Assembly: GCA_964458575.1 (NCBI GenBank)
Contig: CAYWMD010000030.1
Location: forward strand, 1 to 64,000
Source: CAYWMD01 sp964458575
GTDB lineage: Bacteria > Verrucomicrobiota > Verrucomicrobiia > Limisphaerales > JADLHS01
Direction: 5' to 3'
DNA: 64,000 nucleotides
The notes below the pieces were generated by a model. The model saw only the letters and a program-made list of their open reading frames with translations. It ran no database searches and was not told the DNA's origin. Positions 26,287 through 35,826 of this stretch are shown one piece after another. Made by a program: the position numbers and the translations under genes. Position 1 is the first letter of the stretch. The number at the start of each line of letters is the position of its first letter.

Positions 26287-27522
26287 TCAGGCATTGCGTC
26301 CGGCGGGCGCGTTTCGCCGCTCATACACCCGGCACACTTCCGCAAACACCTGCTCCACGGTGATGAGCTGCATGCAAACGTTGTTGCGGCAGGACGATTG
26401 CCGGTTGTTGTACGCGTTCACACACGGACTGCAAACGATGCCGGCCCACAGCACGGAATTCCGCGGGGTGCGGGCGGCAAACAGTTTCGGTGTTTCGGGG
26501 CCAAACAAGGTCACCACGTTGATCGGCGTGAGGGTCGCGAAGTGCGCCGGACCGCTGTCATTGGTCACCAGCACGTCGGCCAGCGTGTAAAGCACGAGCA
26601 ATTGCCGCAGCGTCGTCCGGCCGGCGAACGATACGCACCGCTCCGAGCCGACCTGCCGGACCAGTTCCGTCGTCGCCGCCGCTTCGCCCGGTGCGCCGGT
26701 CATGCCGATGCGCACCTGCGGATACGCAGCCAATAAACGGCGGGCCAGTTCCACATACCGCTCGCTCGGCCAGCGCCGCAAGGGCAGCAGATCGCTCGCA
26801 TTCGGATTCAGCAGGATCAATCCCGCTTCCGTCCCGCTGCCTGCCGTCTTCACCAGTTCCCGAACCTGCTCAACCTCGTTCGCCGTGGGCGCGAATTGCG
26901 GTGACTCTGTTGTTGCGGCCGGACGGTAGTCAAAAGCGGGCAGCAAATCCGCCGGCCGCCGCACGGCTTCGACCAGCGACAAAAATGTTTCGCTGGTGTG
27001 CCAGTGCGGATTGTACAGCAGCCGGTGGGTCATCAAATCCCCCCGATAAGGACCGTCCCCCTGGAACGAGTGAAATCCCGCGCGCCGCCGCGCGCCGCTC
27101 AAAAACGTCAGGGCCGCCGAGCCGCGCGAAAAAAATTCCAGGTCAACCGCAGCCTCCAACTTGAGCCCACGCAACCGCCGGATTGCCCTCAGCGCGCTGA
27201 CCATCAGCCCCGGAAGACTCCGGAACGAAATCGTGATGACATTCGGTTCGGGAATGATGCCCAGGACATCCAGGATGAAACGGTTCTCGTCCAGCGCGAT
27301 GAAATAGACATTTTCGCGCCCGGCGATTTCAACCGCCCGCCGCAAGGCAGCCTGGGCCAGCACCGTCGAGCCTTGCTCCGCCAGCTTGACGAACAGGATG
27401 CGGCGCGGCGGCTGCGAACCGTCCGGCGTGGAGCGGCCAAAAACGGCGCGGAGGACCGACAACAGGAAACAAAGCGGCACCCCCAGCCATTGATCGGCTC
27501 GTTGCAAAGCTTTGACGTTCAT
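26287..27522 (-). CDS. Family 9 glycosyltransferase (heptosyltransferase-like)
   Basis: A 411-residue GT-B protein. RILFVKLAEQGSTVLAQ near residue 41 is the GT9 N-terminal motif. In the C-terminal half are ILLNPNASDLLPLRRWP (a diphosphate/nucleotide-sugar region), MTGAPGE, a VTNDSGPAHFA motif and TLFGPETP, which together define the ADP-heptose:LPS heptosyltransferase family. It probably adds a sugar to the lipopolysaccharide core. Cysteine-rich segments (CSPCVN...SCRNNVC) near the C-terminus are unusual and may bind metal. The N-terminal 35 residues contain a hydrophobic patch that could associate with the membrane. Confidence 0.87.
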   Translation of the reverse strand: MNVKALQRADQWLGVPLCFLLSVLRAVFGRSTPDGSQPPRRILFVKLAEQGSTVLAQAALRRAVEIAGRENVYFIALDENRFILDVLGIIPEPNVITISFRSLPGLMVSALRAIRRLRGLKLEAAVDLEFFSRGSAALTFLSGARRRAGFHSFQGDGPYRGDLMTHRLLYNPHWHTSETFLSLVEAVRRPADLLPAFDYRPAATTESPQFAPTANEVEQVRELVKTAGSGTEAGLILLNPNASDLLPLRRWPSERYVELARRLLAAYPQVRIGMTGAPGEAAATTELVRQVGSERCVSFAGRTTLRQLLVLYTLADVLVTNDSGPAHFATLTPINVVTLFGPETPKLFAARTPRNSVLWAGIVCSPCVNAYNNRQSSCRNNVCMQLITVEQVFAEVCRVYERRNAPAGRNA

Positions 27523-27858
27523 GCGGCAAAAAATCGGTTGCCCGGGGCACAGTTTTTGAAAACTGCGCCAGACTGTGCGGGTTCAAAGGGGAAGATTCAA
27601 GCGCCTTCCTGCGCCGTAATTCGCCGGAATGGCCGCTCGACGTGGCGAGGGTTGGCGCGCCAGCGCGAGTAGAGAGCGATTCCACCTGGTCGCGACTCTT
27701 CTGTTTTGGCAGCGAGTCGCCTGTTCCGCTGCCTGGCCCTGACTGGTCAACCGGAAGATGGCTTGCAAAGCCGAAGAGTGGATTTGAAGGCCGGCCCAAC
27801 CCCGGTCGCCCGATTCGCTCGAGTTGACGATACGCCCGCCCCATCGAAGCGCCGCAGT
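27523..27858. other. Non-coding gap with hairpins
   Basis: 336 bp with no convincing gene. A hairpin is visible at 27547-27568 (CAGTTTT TG AAAACTG core), just upstream of the GT9 start. A second pairs GGCAGCG with CGCTGCC about 12 nt apart, near 27712-27740. The longer frames crossing this gap have no recognisable domain. Confidence 0.4.
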
Positions 27859-28689
27859 TTACAGGGGCAGGGAAATTCCCGCGAACACGACCGGGCTGCT
27901 TTTGACCTCGAAACCGAGATGCATGATGCCGCCCTGCTTGAAGGCTTTCGAACACTTTACCACGAACCGGGCCTCGTCTTCGTGCCGGCCAAACTGATAG
28001 GACGTGCCGGCATCCAAAGCGAACCCCTGGCCCACCGGCAGGGACACCGCGACATCAAACCGGTGATCCGTCAGGTCCTGGAAATAGTAACGCACGTGGC
28101 CCAGCAGAATCAGCCGGTCTTCCTCCTGGAAACGTACGCCAAGAAACGTGTAAGGGTTGGTTCGAAACGGCCGGATGCCGTAACTCACCACCCGCTTTTG
28201 TGCCAAGTCCTGCCACCAACGCCGTTCGGCCGGCCGGTAGCCGGGATTCAGCGGTTGGACGGCCTCCTCTTCCACCGCATCCACCGAATTCAGGAAGAGA
28301 TCGGCCAACGCGTCCTGTCGCCCCTCCAGCCAGTTGGCGATGGGCATGACCACGGACGCGTCGCGGAAGCTGTATTGGAGCGATTTCGTCAAGGCATGCT
28401 TCATCTTCCGGTTGCTGCGGTCCACGACTTGATGCCAGCTCTCGCTCGCCTGATTCATCTGCCAGCCCATGACCTTGAGCGGATGCAGGCTGTCCGTGAA
28501 AACCTGGGCCGACCGGTTATCGAAGGCTTGTTGGAAATGCTCCCAAAATCCCGATGGCTCCCGGTTTCCGTCCCCCTCGACCTCGGGCAAAGGTTTGAGG
28601 TATTCGAGGCTCAACTCCTCGGTTGCACCCAAGGCACCGCACAACGCTGTTATCGCCACGCACGCCCAGAGCCGGCTCGCAACGTTCAC
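27859..28689 (-). CDS. Secreted protein of unknown function, possibly outer-membrane barrel
   Basis: A 276-residue protein with a signal peptide (GTG start, VNVASRLWACV... ending ALGATEE). The C-terminal half alternates polar and hydrophobic residues (RLILLGHVRYYFQDL, RFDVAVSLPVGQGFALDAGTSYQF, MHLGFEVKSSPVVFAGISLPL), a pattern that fits a small amphipathic beta-barrel. I recognise no family motif. It precedes the GT9 gene on the same strand but is separated by 336 bp. Confidence 0.6.
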   Translation of the reverse strand: MNVASRLWACVAITALCGALGATEELSLEYLKPLPEVEGDGNREPSGFWEHFQQAFDNRSAQVFTDSLHPLKVMGWQMNQASESWHQVVDRSNRKMKHALTKSLQYSFRDASVVMPIANWLEGRQDALADLFLNSVDAVEEEAVQPLNPGYRPAERRWWQDLAQKRVVSYGIRPFRTNPYTFLGVRFQEEDRLILLGHVRYYFQDLTDHRFDVAVSLPVGQGFALDAGTSYQFGRHEDEARFVVKCSKAFKQGGIMHLGFEVKSSPVVFAGISLPL

Positions 28690-29472
28690 AAAGCATTCCT
28701 TGGGTGAAGGGTGAAACGGTTTCGATCGGAGTTCGCTTCCGAGTTCTGGGACACAACTGCTCCGCTGCTAGAATTCCCGCCTGGGTGTGGAATCTCCGCT
28801 CTGGTTGAACATCTCCTTCTCTCCCATGCTTGAAGCGTGATCATCCTCGCACCTTCGACTGCCGCCATCGAAAGCATTGCGGGTGCCGGGAGTAATTCAC
28901 CCGGTTAGCTGGGAATATCCCGAATGGCGGGACATCAGCAATTCCGCCTGAGCCGGCTCTGGCGACCTTGGATAACTCCCGAAACGCGCGGGGTTGTTGA
29001 CCTCCAAAGCCGGGTTCCGGCAAATGCACTGTATGATTCAGCGACCGCCTGTCCCAATTGGAGAATCGGCATCCTGCCCGGATTGCCGGGCAACCGCCGC
29101 AGCTTCCCATTCCAAGCCCGGCAGCAGCGGCCGGCCCAATCTGTGGCGAAACCATCGCCACTTCGATCGTGGGCTCGGGGCGGCGCACTACCAAAGAGGA
29201 CGCCTTGCCTCTCCCCGCTTCGTGAGTTGCGTTTGACTCAACTGAGTGACAGGCCACCTTCCGTTTGAACAGCACTCCCGCTGTTTACGCAAAAGAGCCA
29301 AGGCCGCCCCGCACGAGTTCAAACCGTACTTTTACGGTAACCGTAGCGCGCCGGTTTTTGAAGCCGCTTGCAAAGTTACGCTGGAAGTTTGCTATTGCCC
29401 TGCGTCCGGAGAAGTTCTAACCTAAATCCTCGGCTGGGTGGATAACCGAAGACTCCAAATGAACGGCCATTG
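28690..29472. other. Long non-coding gap ahead of the exopolysaccharide initiator gene
   Basis: 783 bp without a supportable gene. A frame at 28841-29275 on the minus strand has arginine-rich, low-similarity content and is treated as spurious. Visible features are a 13-bp perfect palindrome at 29333-29345 (TACGGT A ACCGTA), which could be an operator, and a promoter-like pair at 29368-29395. Divergent transcription from here in both directions is likely. Confidence 0.45.
29368..29395 (+). promoter_or_regulatory. Possible promoter for the WecA/TagO-like gene
   Basis: TTGCAA (29368-29373) and TGCTAT (29390-29395) are 16 nt apart, giving a leader of roughly 70 nt. A perfect palindrome sits 22 nt upstream at 29333-29345. 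Judged by eye only. Confidence 0.35.
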
Positions 29473-30981
29473 ATGAACCTTCTCCCGTTACTCATCTGCG
29501 CCATCACGGGACTGATCACGACGCTGGTCATCGTGCCGGTCATCCGCCGTTTGGCGGCGCGGGCGCTGCTCAACGAGCAAGGTGGCGAGTTTCATCATCG
29601 GCATCATACGTCGGTGTCGCGTCTGGGAGGCGTGGCCCTCGCGACGGCCTTTATCGTGGTGGCAGTGGTTGGCTCTGTGAGCTTCGCGCCATCCGGGCTG
29701 CCCCTGCGCGAAAATGCCGTGATTCTCCTGAGTTCACTGGCCATGTTCGGACTGGGACTTTGGGATGATCTGCGCCGACTCGGCGCCCGCAAGAAGTTGA
29801 TGGGGCAGATCTTGATTTCGACGGCGGTTTGCGTGTGCGGGGTGGCGATTGACACCTTCAAGAATCCGCTCACCGGACAGCTCTACCACCTTGGATTCTG
29901 GAGCGTGCCCGTCACAATCCTCTGGTTGGTCGCACTGACCAACATCGTCAACCTGATTGACGGTGTAGATGGCCTGGCCGGTGGCATCGCCCTGATGCTG
30001 ATGGGGCTGCTAGTGTATGTCGGCCTCGGGGCCGAGACCAACTTTCAAACCGTTTGCGCCGCTGGCATGTTCGGGGCGCTGCTCGGTTTTCTGCGCTACA
30101 ACTTTCCCCCGGCCAAAATCTACATGGGCGATGGCGGCGCCTATTTCCTCGGCTTCCTGATTGCGATCCTGACGGTGGTGAATTCGCAGAAAGGCACCAT
30201 CGTCGCCGCACTGATCGCCCCTTTGTTCGCGCTCGCGCTCCCAATCCTGGACGTCAGTCTGGCGATTTTGCGCCGCGCCCTGAAAGGCCTGCCCATCTTC
30301 CGGGCGGACCGCAACCATCTGCATCACAAGCTTCTGGAAACCGGTTTCACCCGCCGCCGCGTCGTGCTGATTCTGTACGGAATTTCTTCGATGTGTCTCC
30401 TCATGGGGTTTGGGGTGCTGTGGTCGCAGGGACGCTGGGCGCCGATTTTCTTCGGATTCCTGTGCGTCTTGCTCCTGTTGTCCGCCCGTTCCTTCCATTT
30501 CAGCCGAGAGTGGTTTGCCGTGGGGCGGGTCCTCGAAAACTCGCTGGCCATGCGGAAGGACTCCTACTACGCCCTGGCGTTGGCACGGTGGCTGGAACTG
30601 GAAGCCGAGCGCGGCGGACCGCTGCCGGCCTTGTGGGAGGATTTCGTTTTCGCCGCCCGGAAGCTCGGCTTTACCTTTGTGGAACTGAAGATTGAAAATG
30701 AGACGCTCAGTTGGCGCTCACCAACGCATCCCGACAGCACACGGTCCTGGCGGTGCACCCACCATCTTGAACTCAACGGCGACATGGCCCTGGGATTCGG
30801 CGTGGACCGCGATGCCATGTCCCACCGCTTGTTTGAACATCTCGCGGAGTTGGCGGCCGAGTGCTGGCTGAAGACGGCGACGCGCTGGCAGGCTGCAACC
30901 AAACTGCCGCTGCGATTCAATCCCATTGTGCCGGCAACCGACGACCCGAAGGTCCCGCTCGAACCGGCGAAGTGCGCCTGA
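29473..30981 (+). CDS. Undecaprenyl-phosphate sugar-1-phosphate transferase (WecA/TagO type) with C-terminal extension
   Basis: A 502-residue membrane enzyme with about eleven membrane segments in the first 340 residues. It has LGLWDDLRRLGARKKLMGQ (metal-binding aspartates), NIVNLIDGVDGLAGG, and a basic HIHH-type motif (DRNHLHHKLLETG) typical of WecA/MraY proteins. It transfers GlcNAc-1-phosphate (or a related sugar) to undecaprenyl phosphate to begin O-antigen or exopolysaccharide synthesis. The last 150 residues form an extra soluble domain not found in plain WecA, perhaps a regulatory sensor. The ATG at 29473 is preferred over the TTG just before it. Confidence 0.87.
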   Translation: MNLLPLLICAITGLITTLVIVPVIRRLAARALLNEQGGEFHHRHHTSVSRLGGVALATAFIVVAVVGSVSFAPSGLPLRENAVILLSSLAMFGLGLWDDLRRLGARKKLMGQILISTAVCVCGVAIDTFKNPLTGQLYHLGFWSVPVTILWLVALTNIVNLIDGVDGLAGGIALMLMGLLVYVGLGAETNFQTVCAAGMFGALLGFLRYNFPPAKIYMGDGGAYFLGFLIAILTVVNSQKGTIVAALIAPLFALALPILDVSLAILRRALKGLPIFRADRNHLHHKLLETGFTRRRVVLILYGISSMCLLMGFGVLWSQGRWAPIFFGFLCVLLLLSARSFHFSREWFAVGRVLENSLAMRKDSYYALALARWLELEAERGGPLPALWEDFVFAARKLGFTFVELKIENETLSWRSPTHPDSTRSWRCTHHLELNGDMALGFGVDRDAMSHRLFEHLAELAAECWLKTATRWQAATKLPLRFNPIVPATDDPKVPLEPAKCA

Positions 30982-31095
30982 AGCACCGGCTGCGGCGGCA
31001 TTTCCATTTCGGCTCTCCGGCTTCAGGCAACGGCTCGACCTCCACTCCAGTTCAGCGTTATGGTTTCCCCCGCTTCCTGCCGCCCGACGGCGGTC

Positions 31096-31641
31096 CTACC
31101 CGAGTCGCCTCCGTGCGTCCCCCTCCCGCAGCACCTGATTCAGCGGGAGTTCCACGGCCGTCTGCCGACCCAAAAATTCCAGGAGGACGGTGACGCGTTG
31201 GCGCGCCGGCAAGACCTGCGTGACCACGGCTTCCAATCCCTGGAGCGCTCCGCCTGCCAGTTGCACCGTTTCTCCCACCTCGGGTACGCCGGACAAAATG
31301 CGCAATTCTTCCTGCCCGAAGATTTGTCGCAAATCCTCGATGACGGGGGCGGGAATCGTCGGCCACCGGTCACCGAAATGAATGACGCCGCTGACACCGG
31401 GCGCATGATGGACGCGGCGCAAGGACGCTTCCCAGCCAAAGCGCGCAAAGAGATAATTGGGAAACAAAGCTTCAGTGACCCACGCAACCCCCTGGCGCGT
31501 CTTGCGACGAAAACGGATTCGCGGCAGAAAAACTTCGACCCCGTCCATTTGACGGAGGTGGCCCGCGGCGATGTGTTCATGTTTCGGTTGTGCCCGCAGG
31601 CAGAACCAGGCGATTACATTCTGTGGTTGAGAGTTGCTCAA
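31096..31641 (-). CDS. NusG/RfaH-family transcription antiterminator
   Basis: A 181-residue protein with an NGN domain (about 10-110; AWFCLRAQPKHEHIAA, ALFPNYLFARF) and a C-terminal KOW-type region (about 115-170; SGVPEVGETVQLAGGALQG). As the last gene of the exopolysaccharide export operon it is most like RfaH, which lets RNA polymerase read through long polysaccharide operons. The gene starts at TTG; a strong GGAGGA lies 7 nt upstream. It is 67 nt after the Wzc-like gene. Confidence 0.87.
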   Translation of the reverse strand: MSNSQPQNVIAWFCLRAQPKHEHIAAGHLRQMDGVEVFLPRIRFRRKTRQGVAWVTEALFPNYLFARFGWEASLRRVHHAPGVSGVIHFGDRWPTIPAPVIEDLRQIFGQEELRILSGVPEVGETVQLAGGALQGLEAVVTQVLPARQRVTVLLEFLGRQTAVELPLNQVLREGDARRRLG

Positions 31642-31648
31642 AACAGGG

Positions 31649-31654
31649 TCCTCC
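31649..31654 (-). promoter_or_regulatory. Strong Shine-Dalgarno for a TTG start
   Basis: Reverse-strand GGAGGA, 7 nt before the TTG of the antiterminator gene. It supports the non-ATG start, since no in-frame ATG is near. Confidence 0.6.
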
Positions 31655-31708
31655 GGAAATCAAACCACCCACAAACCGACCGCGCGTCCTACGCGGCAGA
31701 CATCCGAT

Positions 31709-33805
31709 TTACCCGCGTGCGCGCCGGGCGGGAGCGTAATACTCGTTGTAGCGGTAGTAATAATAGTCGGCGGAGTTGGGTTGGACCCCGTTGAAGACCA
31801 GACCGAGCACATTCACCCGCCGCTGATACAGGAGATCCAGCGCGGCCCGGGCAACCCGGCCCGAGGTGTAATTGGCCCGGATGACAAAGAGCACGCCCTC
31901 CGCGTGGGGTGAAAGGCTGGCGACATCATCCGCGGCCATCACGGGCGGTGTGTCCAGGATGACGTACTGATACTCGGCTGATAACTCCTCGATCAATTTG
32001 AGGGTGACGGCACTCAGGAACATCTCGCCCGGACTATGCGCGGTGTTGCCCCGGGCCAGCAGGTCAAGTTTGGCAGTTGCCGTGGCACGCACCAGACTGC
32101 GCCAGTTCGCGCCCTCGGCGAGGATTTCCGTCAACCCCGGCACCGCTTCCACGCCGAAATGCCGATGTAACATCCCTTTTCGGAGGTCGGCGTCCACCAG
32201 CAGGACGCGTGACCCCGCCAGCGCCAGGGTGATCGCCAGGTTCGCCGCGGTCATGGATTTGCCATCGCTGGGCACGGCGCTCGTAATCAGAATGACTCGC
32301 GACGCTCGGCCCTCATTTGCCATGAAAATCAGCGAAGAACGCAGACTGCGATAAGCCTCGAGAAAGGTGTGCCGTTCATCATCCGGCCGGATGAAAGGGA
32401 CCGGCGTGTTGCGGTCCGGCCGGTGTTCCATGGGAATTTGCGCCAGCACGTTCTCGTCGAACAAGTCCTGCAAGTCCGCGAAGGAGGTGGGCCGGTCATC
32501 CAGCCGCTCGATCAGTAACAGCAATCCCAGCGCCGCCGCCAAGCCCACCGCCGCCCCAACACTGAGGACCACCACGGGATTATCCCGCGCGGGAATCGCC
32601 GGCGAGGCGCGATCCAGAATGGCCACGCTATCCTGGCTGATGTCCTTGTCCACGCCAATCGTCTGCATCGCGGCCAGCAACCGATCGTAAAGGTTTTGCG
32701 CCCGCTTCTTGCCATCGCGAATACGGTCGTACTCCGCCATCTTCTTGCTCAACTCCAGCGACTTCGCTTCCCACTCTCGCATCTCCTTCTCGAGGTTTTC
32801 GATTTGCAGGGCGCCGGCTTTCCGTTTTTTTTCGAGGCTTTCCTGGCTCTGCTCCTTGAAGATGTCCAGCAACTTTTCGCGCCGGGAAATGTCCGCGCTC
32901 AACGCGACCATGCGGGGATGCTTGGGCTTGAGATACTCGGACCATTCCTGAAGTTCGGCCTTCCTTAACTGCAATTCCTGTTTCGCCTTGAAGTAATCGT
33001 TGTGGAGCAACGTTATGGGACTGTTGCCCGCCTCCGACTCGTCGCCGCCCCCGGTTGTCATCAGGGGTTTGTTCCGCTGGCGCTCCAGGTTTTGATCGAG
33101 GTCGAGGAGGGTCAGCAACTGCTGCTCCGTCTTGAGTTGGGCCAGGTCACCCGTCAGCTTCACCAGATACTTGGCGGCGTAATTGCCCTGCTCCTGAACG
33201 GCCGCGATGTTGTTGGTGGTCTGGAAATTCAACTCTTCGCCTTCGTACTTTTTGATGTCGCGTTCCAGCGATGTGACCTGATCGGTCAAATCGCCGAGCG
33301 TCGCCTCGGATGTGGTGGTACGCATGTCCTTTTTGAGCAAAAGGTATTCGTCCATGCACGCATCGAGATACGCCCGGGTGAACTCCGGCTCGGCGCCAAT
33401 CGCTTGCAGGTTGAAAATCGTTGTCTTGGCTGTGACCGAAGCCCGCAGGTTGACCGAGCCGAGCGTCAGGCCGGACTTGAGCGCTTTGACCCGCTCGTAG
33501 GCCTTCTCGCGGACCTTGGGACTCGTCATCAACGCCATTTGTGTGCCCAGGAACTGGCTCATCTCCTCCATGTAATTGACGCCCAACTGCGGGTTGATTT
33601 TGATCGCCACGTACATCCGGCCCGTGGACATGAAGGCCGGCGGCGCGGTCCAGAGGCGATAGCCCTGGATAATCAGACCAGCCACGACTCCGAGCGGCAG
33701 AACCCACCAGCGCTTCTTCGCCAGGTTTTTGTAGCGCTGAACGTAGTTGTAGAACTGGGTGGACCGTTCCGAACGGCTGATGGTGGGTGCAAGCGGTTCG
33801 TTCAT
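31709..33805 (-). CDS. Wzc-like polysaccharide co-polymerase with tyrosine kinase domain
   Basis: A 698-residue inner-membrane protein. It has membrane segments at about 35-50 and 430-450 flanking a periplasmic coiled-coil-rich region, with long helices at about 190-400. The cytoplasmic BY-kinase domain has a Walker A-like SAVPSDGKS (K516), Walker A' VLLVDADLRKG (D538), Walker B VILDTPP (D618) and a C-terminal tyrosine cluster (YYYYRYNEYY, about 681-690) for autophosphorylation. Such proteins control chain length and export of capsule or exopolysaccharide by cycling phosphorylation. It starts 5 nt after the Wza-like stop, so the two are in one operon. Confidence 0.92.
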   Translation of the reverse strand: MNEPLAPTISRSERSTQFYNYVQRYKNLAKKRWWVLPLGVVAGLIIQGYRLWTAPPAFMSTGRMYVAIKINPQLGVNYMEEMSQFLGTQMALMTSPKVREKAYERVKALKSGLTLGSVNLRASVTAKTTIFNLQAIGAEPEFTRAYLDACMDEYLLLKKDMRTTTSEATLGDLTDQVTSLERDIKKYEGEELNFQTTNNIAAVQEQGNYAAKYLVKLTGDLAQLKTEQQLLTLLDLDQNLERQRNKPLMTTGGGDESEAGNSPITLLHNDYFKAKQELQLRKAELQEWSEYLKPKHPRMVALSADISRREKLLDIFKEQSQESLEKKRKAGALQIENLEKEMREWEAKSLELSKKMAEYDRIRDGKKRAQNLYDRLLAAMQTIGVDKDISQDSVAILDRASPAIPARDNPVVVLSVGAAVGLAAALGLLLLIERLDDRPTSFADLQDLFDENVLAQIPMEHRPDRNTPVPFIRPDDERHTFLEAYRSLRSSLIFMANEGRASRVILITSAVPSDGKSMTAANLAITLALAGSRVLLVDADLRKGMLHRHFGVEAVPGLTEILAEGANWRSLVRATATAKLDLLARGNTAHSPGEMFLSAVTLKLIEELSAEYQYVILDTPPVMAADDVASLSPHAEGVLFVIRANYTSGRVARAALDLLYQRRVNVLGLVFNGVQPNSADYYYYRYNEYYAPARRARG

Positions 33806-33810
33806 GTCGG

Positions 33811-34569
33811 TTACCAGCCAAAGTTAATCTTGCTTTGCGGAACGATGATGAAATCGTCGGGTTGGAGCGTGACATCCTGCTCCGTCATCCCCTCCTTGAG
33901 GACGTTGACCATGTTGACCAAGATGGTCTCGTTGCCGGCCGGCGTCTTGCGGATGATCTGCACTTTTTTGGGGTTGGCAAAGTCGCCAAACCCGCCCGCC
34001 TTCATGATCGCCTTGCCCGCCGTAAAATTCTCGTTCGCCGGTATGTCCACCGCCCCGGGGTTGCGCACCGGGCCGTAGATATAAACGCGCCCCAACACGC
34101 GGCTCAATGCGTCCAAACCGATGACCACCGTGGCCTGATGATAATAGTCCTTCTCCAACGCGACTTTGGCCTCCGCGGCCAACTGGCTGCACGTTTTGCC
34201 CGTGACGCTGACCCGCCCGATATACGGAACATCCAGGTCTCCGGATTCAGCGACCGTCAGGCGAACGGCATTCGTCCGGTCCTCCAGAATCTGAAAGCTG
34301 ATTTGATCTCCGGGCACAAGCTTGTGTTTGTCGTCGAGCACATACGAACCGAGCACGTTCGTGGCTTCGACCGCAGTCGCGTTGGTGGCGAGACCCAGAA
34401 CCGTCTCGGCCGGTTTCGCCACCGGGGTCGCAGTGGGTGAAGTCAAATCCTTGGGTGCCGGCAGGAAACCCGCCGAATCCCGCGACGGCTCCTGGGCCAA
34501 AGCTCCCGGTCGAACGACCATCGTCAGACAGAAAACCCCCAGCACGCTGTAAAGCAGTTTGCCACTCAT
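33811..34569 (-). CDS. Wza-like polysaccharide export protein
   Basis: A 252-residue secreted protein with a signal peptide (residues 1-25, ending GALAQ). A polysaccharide export (PES) domain (about 80-165; YVLDDKHKLVPGDQISFQILED, GDLDVPYIGRV) and an SLBB-type soluble domain (about 165-250; VYIYGPVRNPGAVDIP) follow. There is no lipobox cysteine, unlike Escherichia coli Wza. It is thought to form the outer-membrane channel with the adjacent beta-barrel gene, 12 nt upstream, and to work with the Wzc-like kinase. Confidence 0.9.
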   Translation of the reverse strand: MSGKLLYSVLGVFCLTMVVRPGALAQEPSRDSAGFLPAPKDLTSPTATPVAKPAETVLGLATNATAVEATNVLGSYVLDDKHKLVPGDQISFQILEDRTNAVRLTVAESGDLDVPYIGRVSVTGKTCSQLAAEAKVALEKDYYHQATVVIGLDALSRVLGRVYIYGPVRNPGAVDIPANENFTAGKAIMKAGGFGDFANPKKVQIIRKTPAGNETILVNMVNVLKEGMTEQDVTLQPDDFIIVPQSKINFGW

Positions 34570-34581
34570 TCTGGAGCGTTA

Positions 34582-35826
34582 TTAAAAGGCATGAATCACG
34601 GTCAACACAAGCCGATTTTCCGTATAATCGTCGCTGTTGACATCGGAATTTTTGAGGTACAGCTGATACGACAGGCTGCCGGAGATGCGCCGGGTGATCT
34701 GCCGGTCAAAACTCAGGGTATAGTTGTAGTAACTGATGATTTCATCGCTTCCCCCCTTTTCCGCAATGTGCTGATAGGAGAAGTAGGTATGCAAGCCGGT
34801 CTTGAGAAACAACTGCCAGTTGATTCCATAGCGCGCGTAGTATTCCTCGCTGGTGGTCGAGTAAATGGAGGACTGGATCTGCCGTCCCACGGAAAGCGAG
34901 TGGGCAAACCCCTTCCAAAGCTGCTGATCAAGACTCACATCGAAGTAGAAAGCATCCAAATGGCTGGAAGTGTCCGTGTCGGCCGTTGTGTCGAGGGTAT
35001 AGACAACGTAGCCCGCCGCCGCGCGCAAGCTGACGTACTCGTTCAGTTCCGCCCGGACAAAAGGCCCGAGCGAGATGTGTTGGTTGTCCGGCTGGGTTGG
35101 GTCGTCGTAGTGCGTCATGCCCCCGCCCAGTTGCAGTCCGGCAAAAAGCGTCGAGCGGAGCCGCAGCGCCGCGCTGAGCGTTGCCAGGTCCGCCGACCTT
35201 CCTTGATCCGAAGACTGGCTGTCCGTCGGAACGTAAAAATCGTGGTCGTAGGTGGTCATCAAAACCAGCTTGTTCAAGTCCCATGTCACCCCCACCCCGG
35301 ACGTGTTCTGAAACCGGGTCTGGCCGCTGGAGCGGTTGACGGTCGGGTCGCTGGTCACATCCTGCGAATAGGAAAAACTGCTGTGAAAATTGATGACGAA
35401 ATCATTGATGAACAAATCGTAGAAAAGGTCGGAATTGGGCGCGATGTAAAGGCCGTCGTACGCAGTCGTAAACACGGACTTCTCGTATCCCACTCCCACC
35501 GACACATTCAGTTCGTTCTTCTCCGTGACTGGCCAGACCATCGCCAGATTCAGTTGCGGCCGGAGAACCAGATCCCTCTCAGCCTCGCTGCTGACGGTGT
35601 CATTCACATTGTCCGTCGCCGTCATGGCCAGTTGATCCGACAGCCGGAGCATGACCGGTCCCAACTTCAGGTTGTAATACTGATTGGCGGATCGCTTCCT
35701 GGCCTCCGCGGCAGCCTGTCCCGCCAGCGATGCACGCCAGGCATCCTGAGCCCGGGCATTGCTGTAACCCACCAAAACAAATCCAAGTAAACACCCACAC
35801 CATCGCCAGCCGGCCGCCGACCTCAA
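34582..35826 (-). CDS. Outer-membrane beta-barrel protein of the exopolysaccharide operon
   Basis: A 414-residue protein with a signal peptide (RSAAGWRWCGCLLGFVLVG, then SNARA) and many amphipathic strands, ending in phenylalanine (VIHAF), a typical outer-membrane insertion signal. The start is set at the TTG at 35826, which has AGGAG (35831-35835 on the reverse strand) just upstream; the open frame itself goes to 35943. It is the first gene of the operon with the Wza-like and Wzc-like genes, consistent with an exopolysaccharide secretion porin. Confidence 0.78.
   Translation of the reverse strand: MRSAAGWRWCGCLLGFVLVGYSNARAQDAWRASLAGQAAAEARKRSANQYYNLKLGPVMLRLSDQLAMTATDNVNDTVSSEAERDLVLRPQLNLAMVWPVTEKNELNVSVGVGYEKSVFTTAYDGLYIAPNSDLFYDLFINDFVINFHSSFSYSQDVTSDPTVNRSSGQTRFQNTSGVGVTWDLNKLVLMTTYDHDFYVPTDSQSSDQGRSADLATLSAALRLRSTLFAGLQLGGGMTHYDDPTQPDNQHISLGPFVRAELNEYVSLRAAAGYVVYTLDTTADTDTSSHLDAFYFDVSLDQQLWKGFAHSLSVGRQIQSSIYSTTSEEYYARYGINWQLFLKTGLHTYFSYQHIAEKGGSDEIISYYNYTLSFDRQITRRISGSLSYQLYLKNSDVNSDDYTENRLVLTVIHAF

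Noticed and set aside
28841..29275. 144-codon frame in the 783-bp gap
   Set aside because: No recognisable domain and no start signal. The gap is described as non-coding instead.
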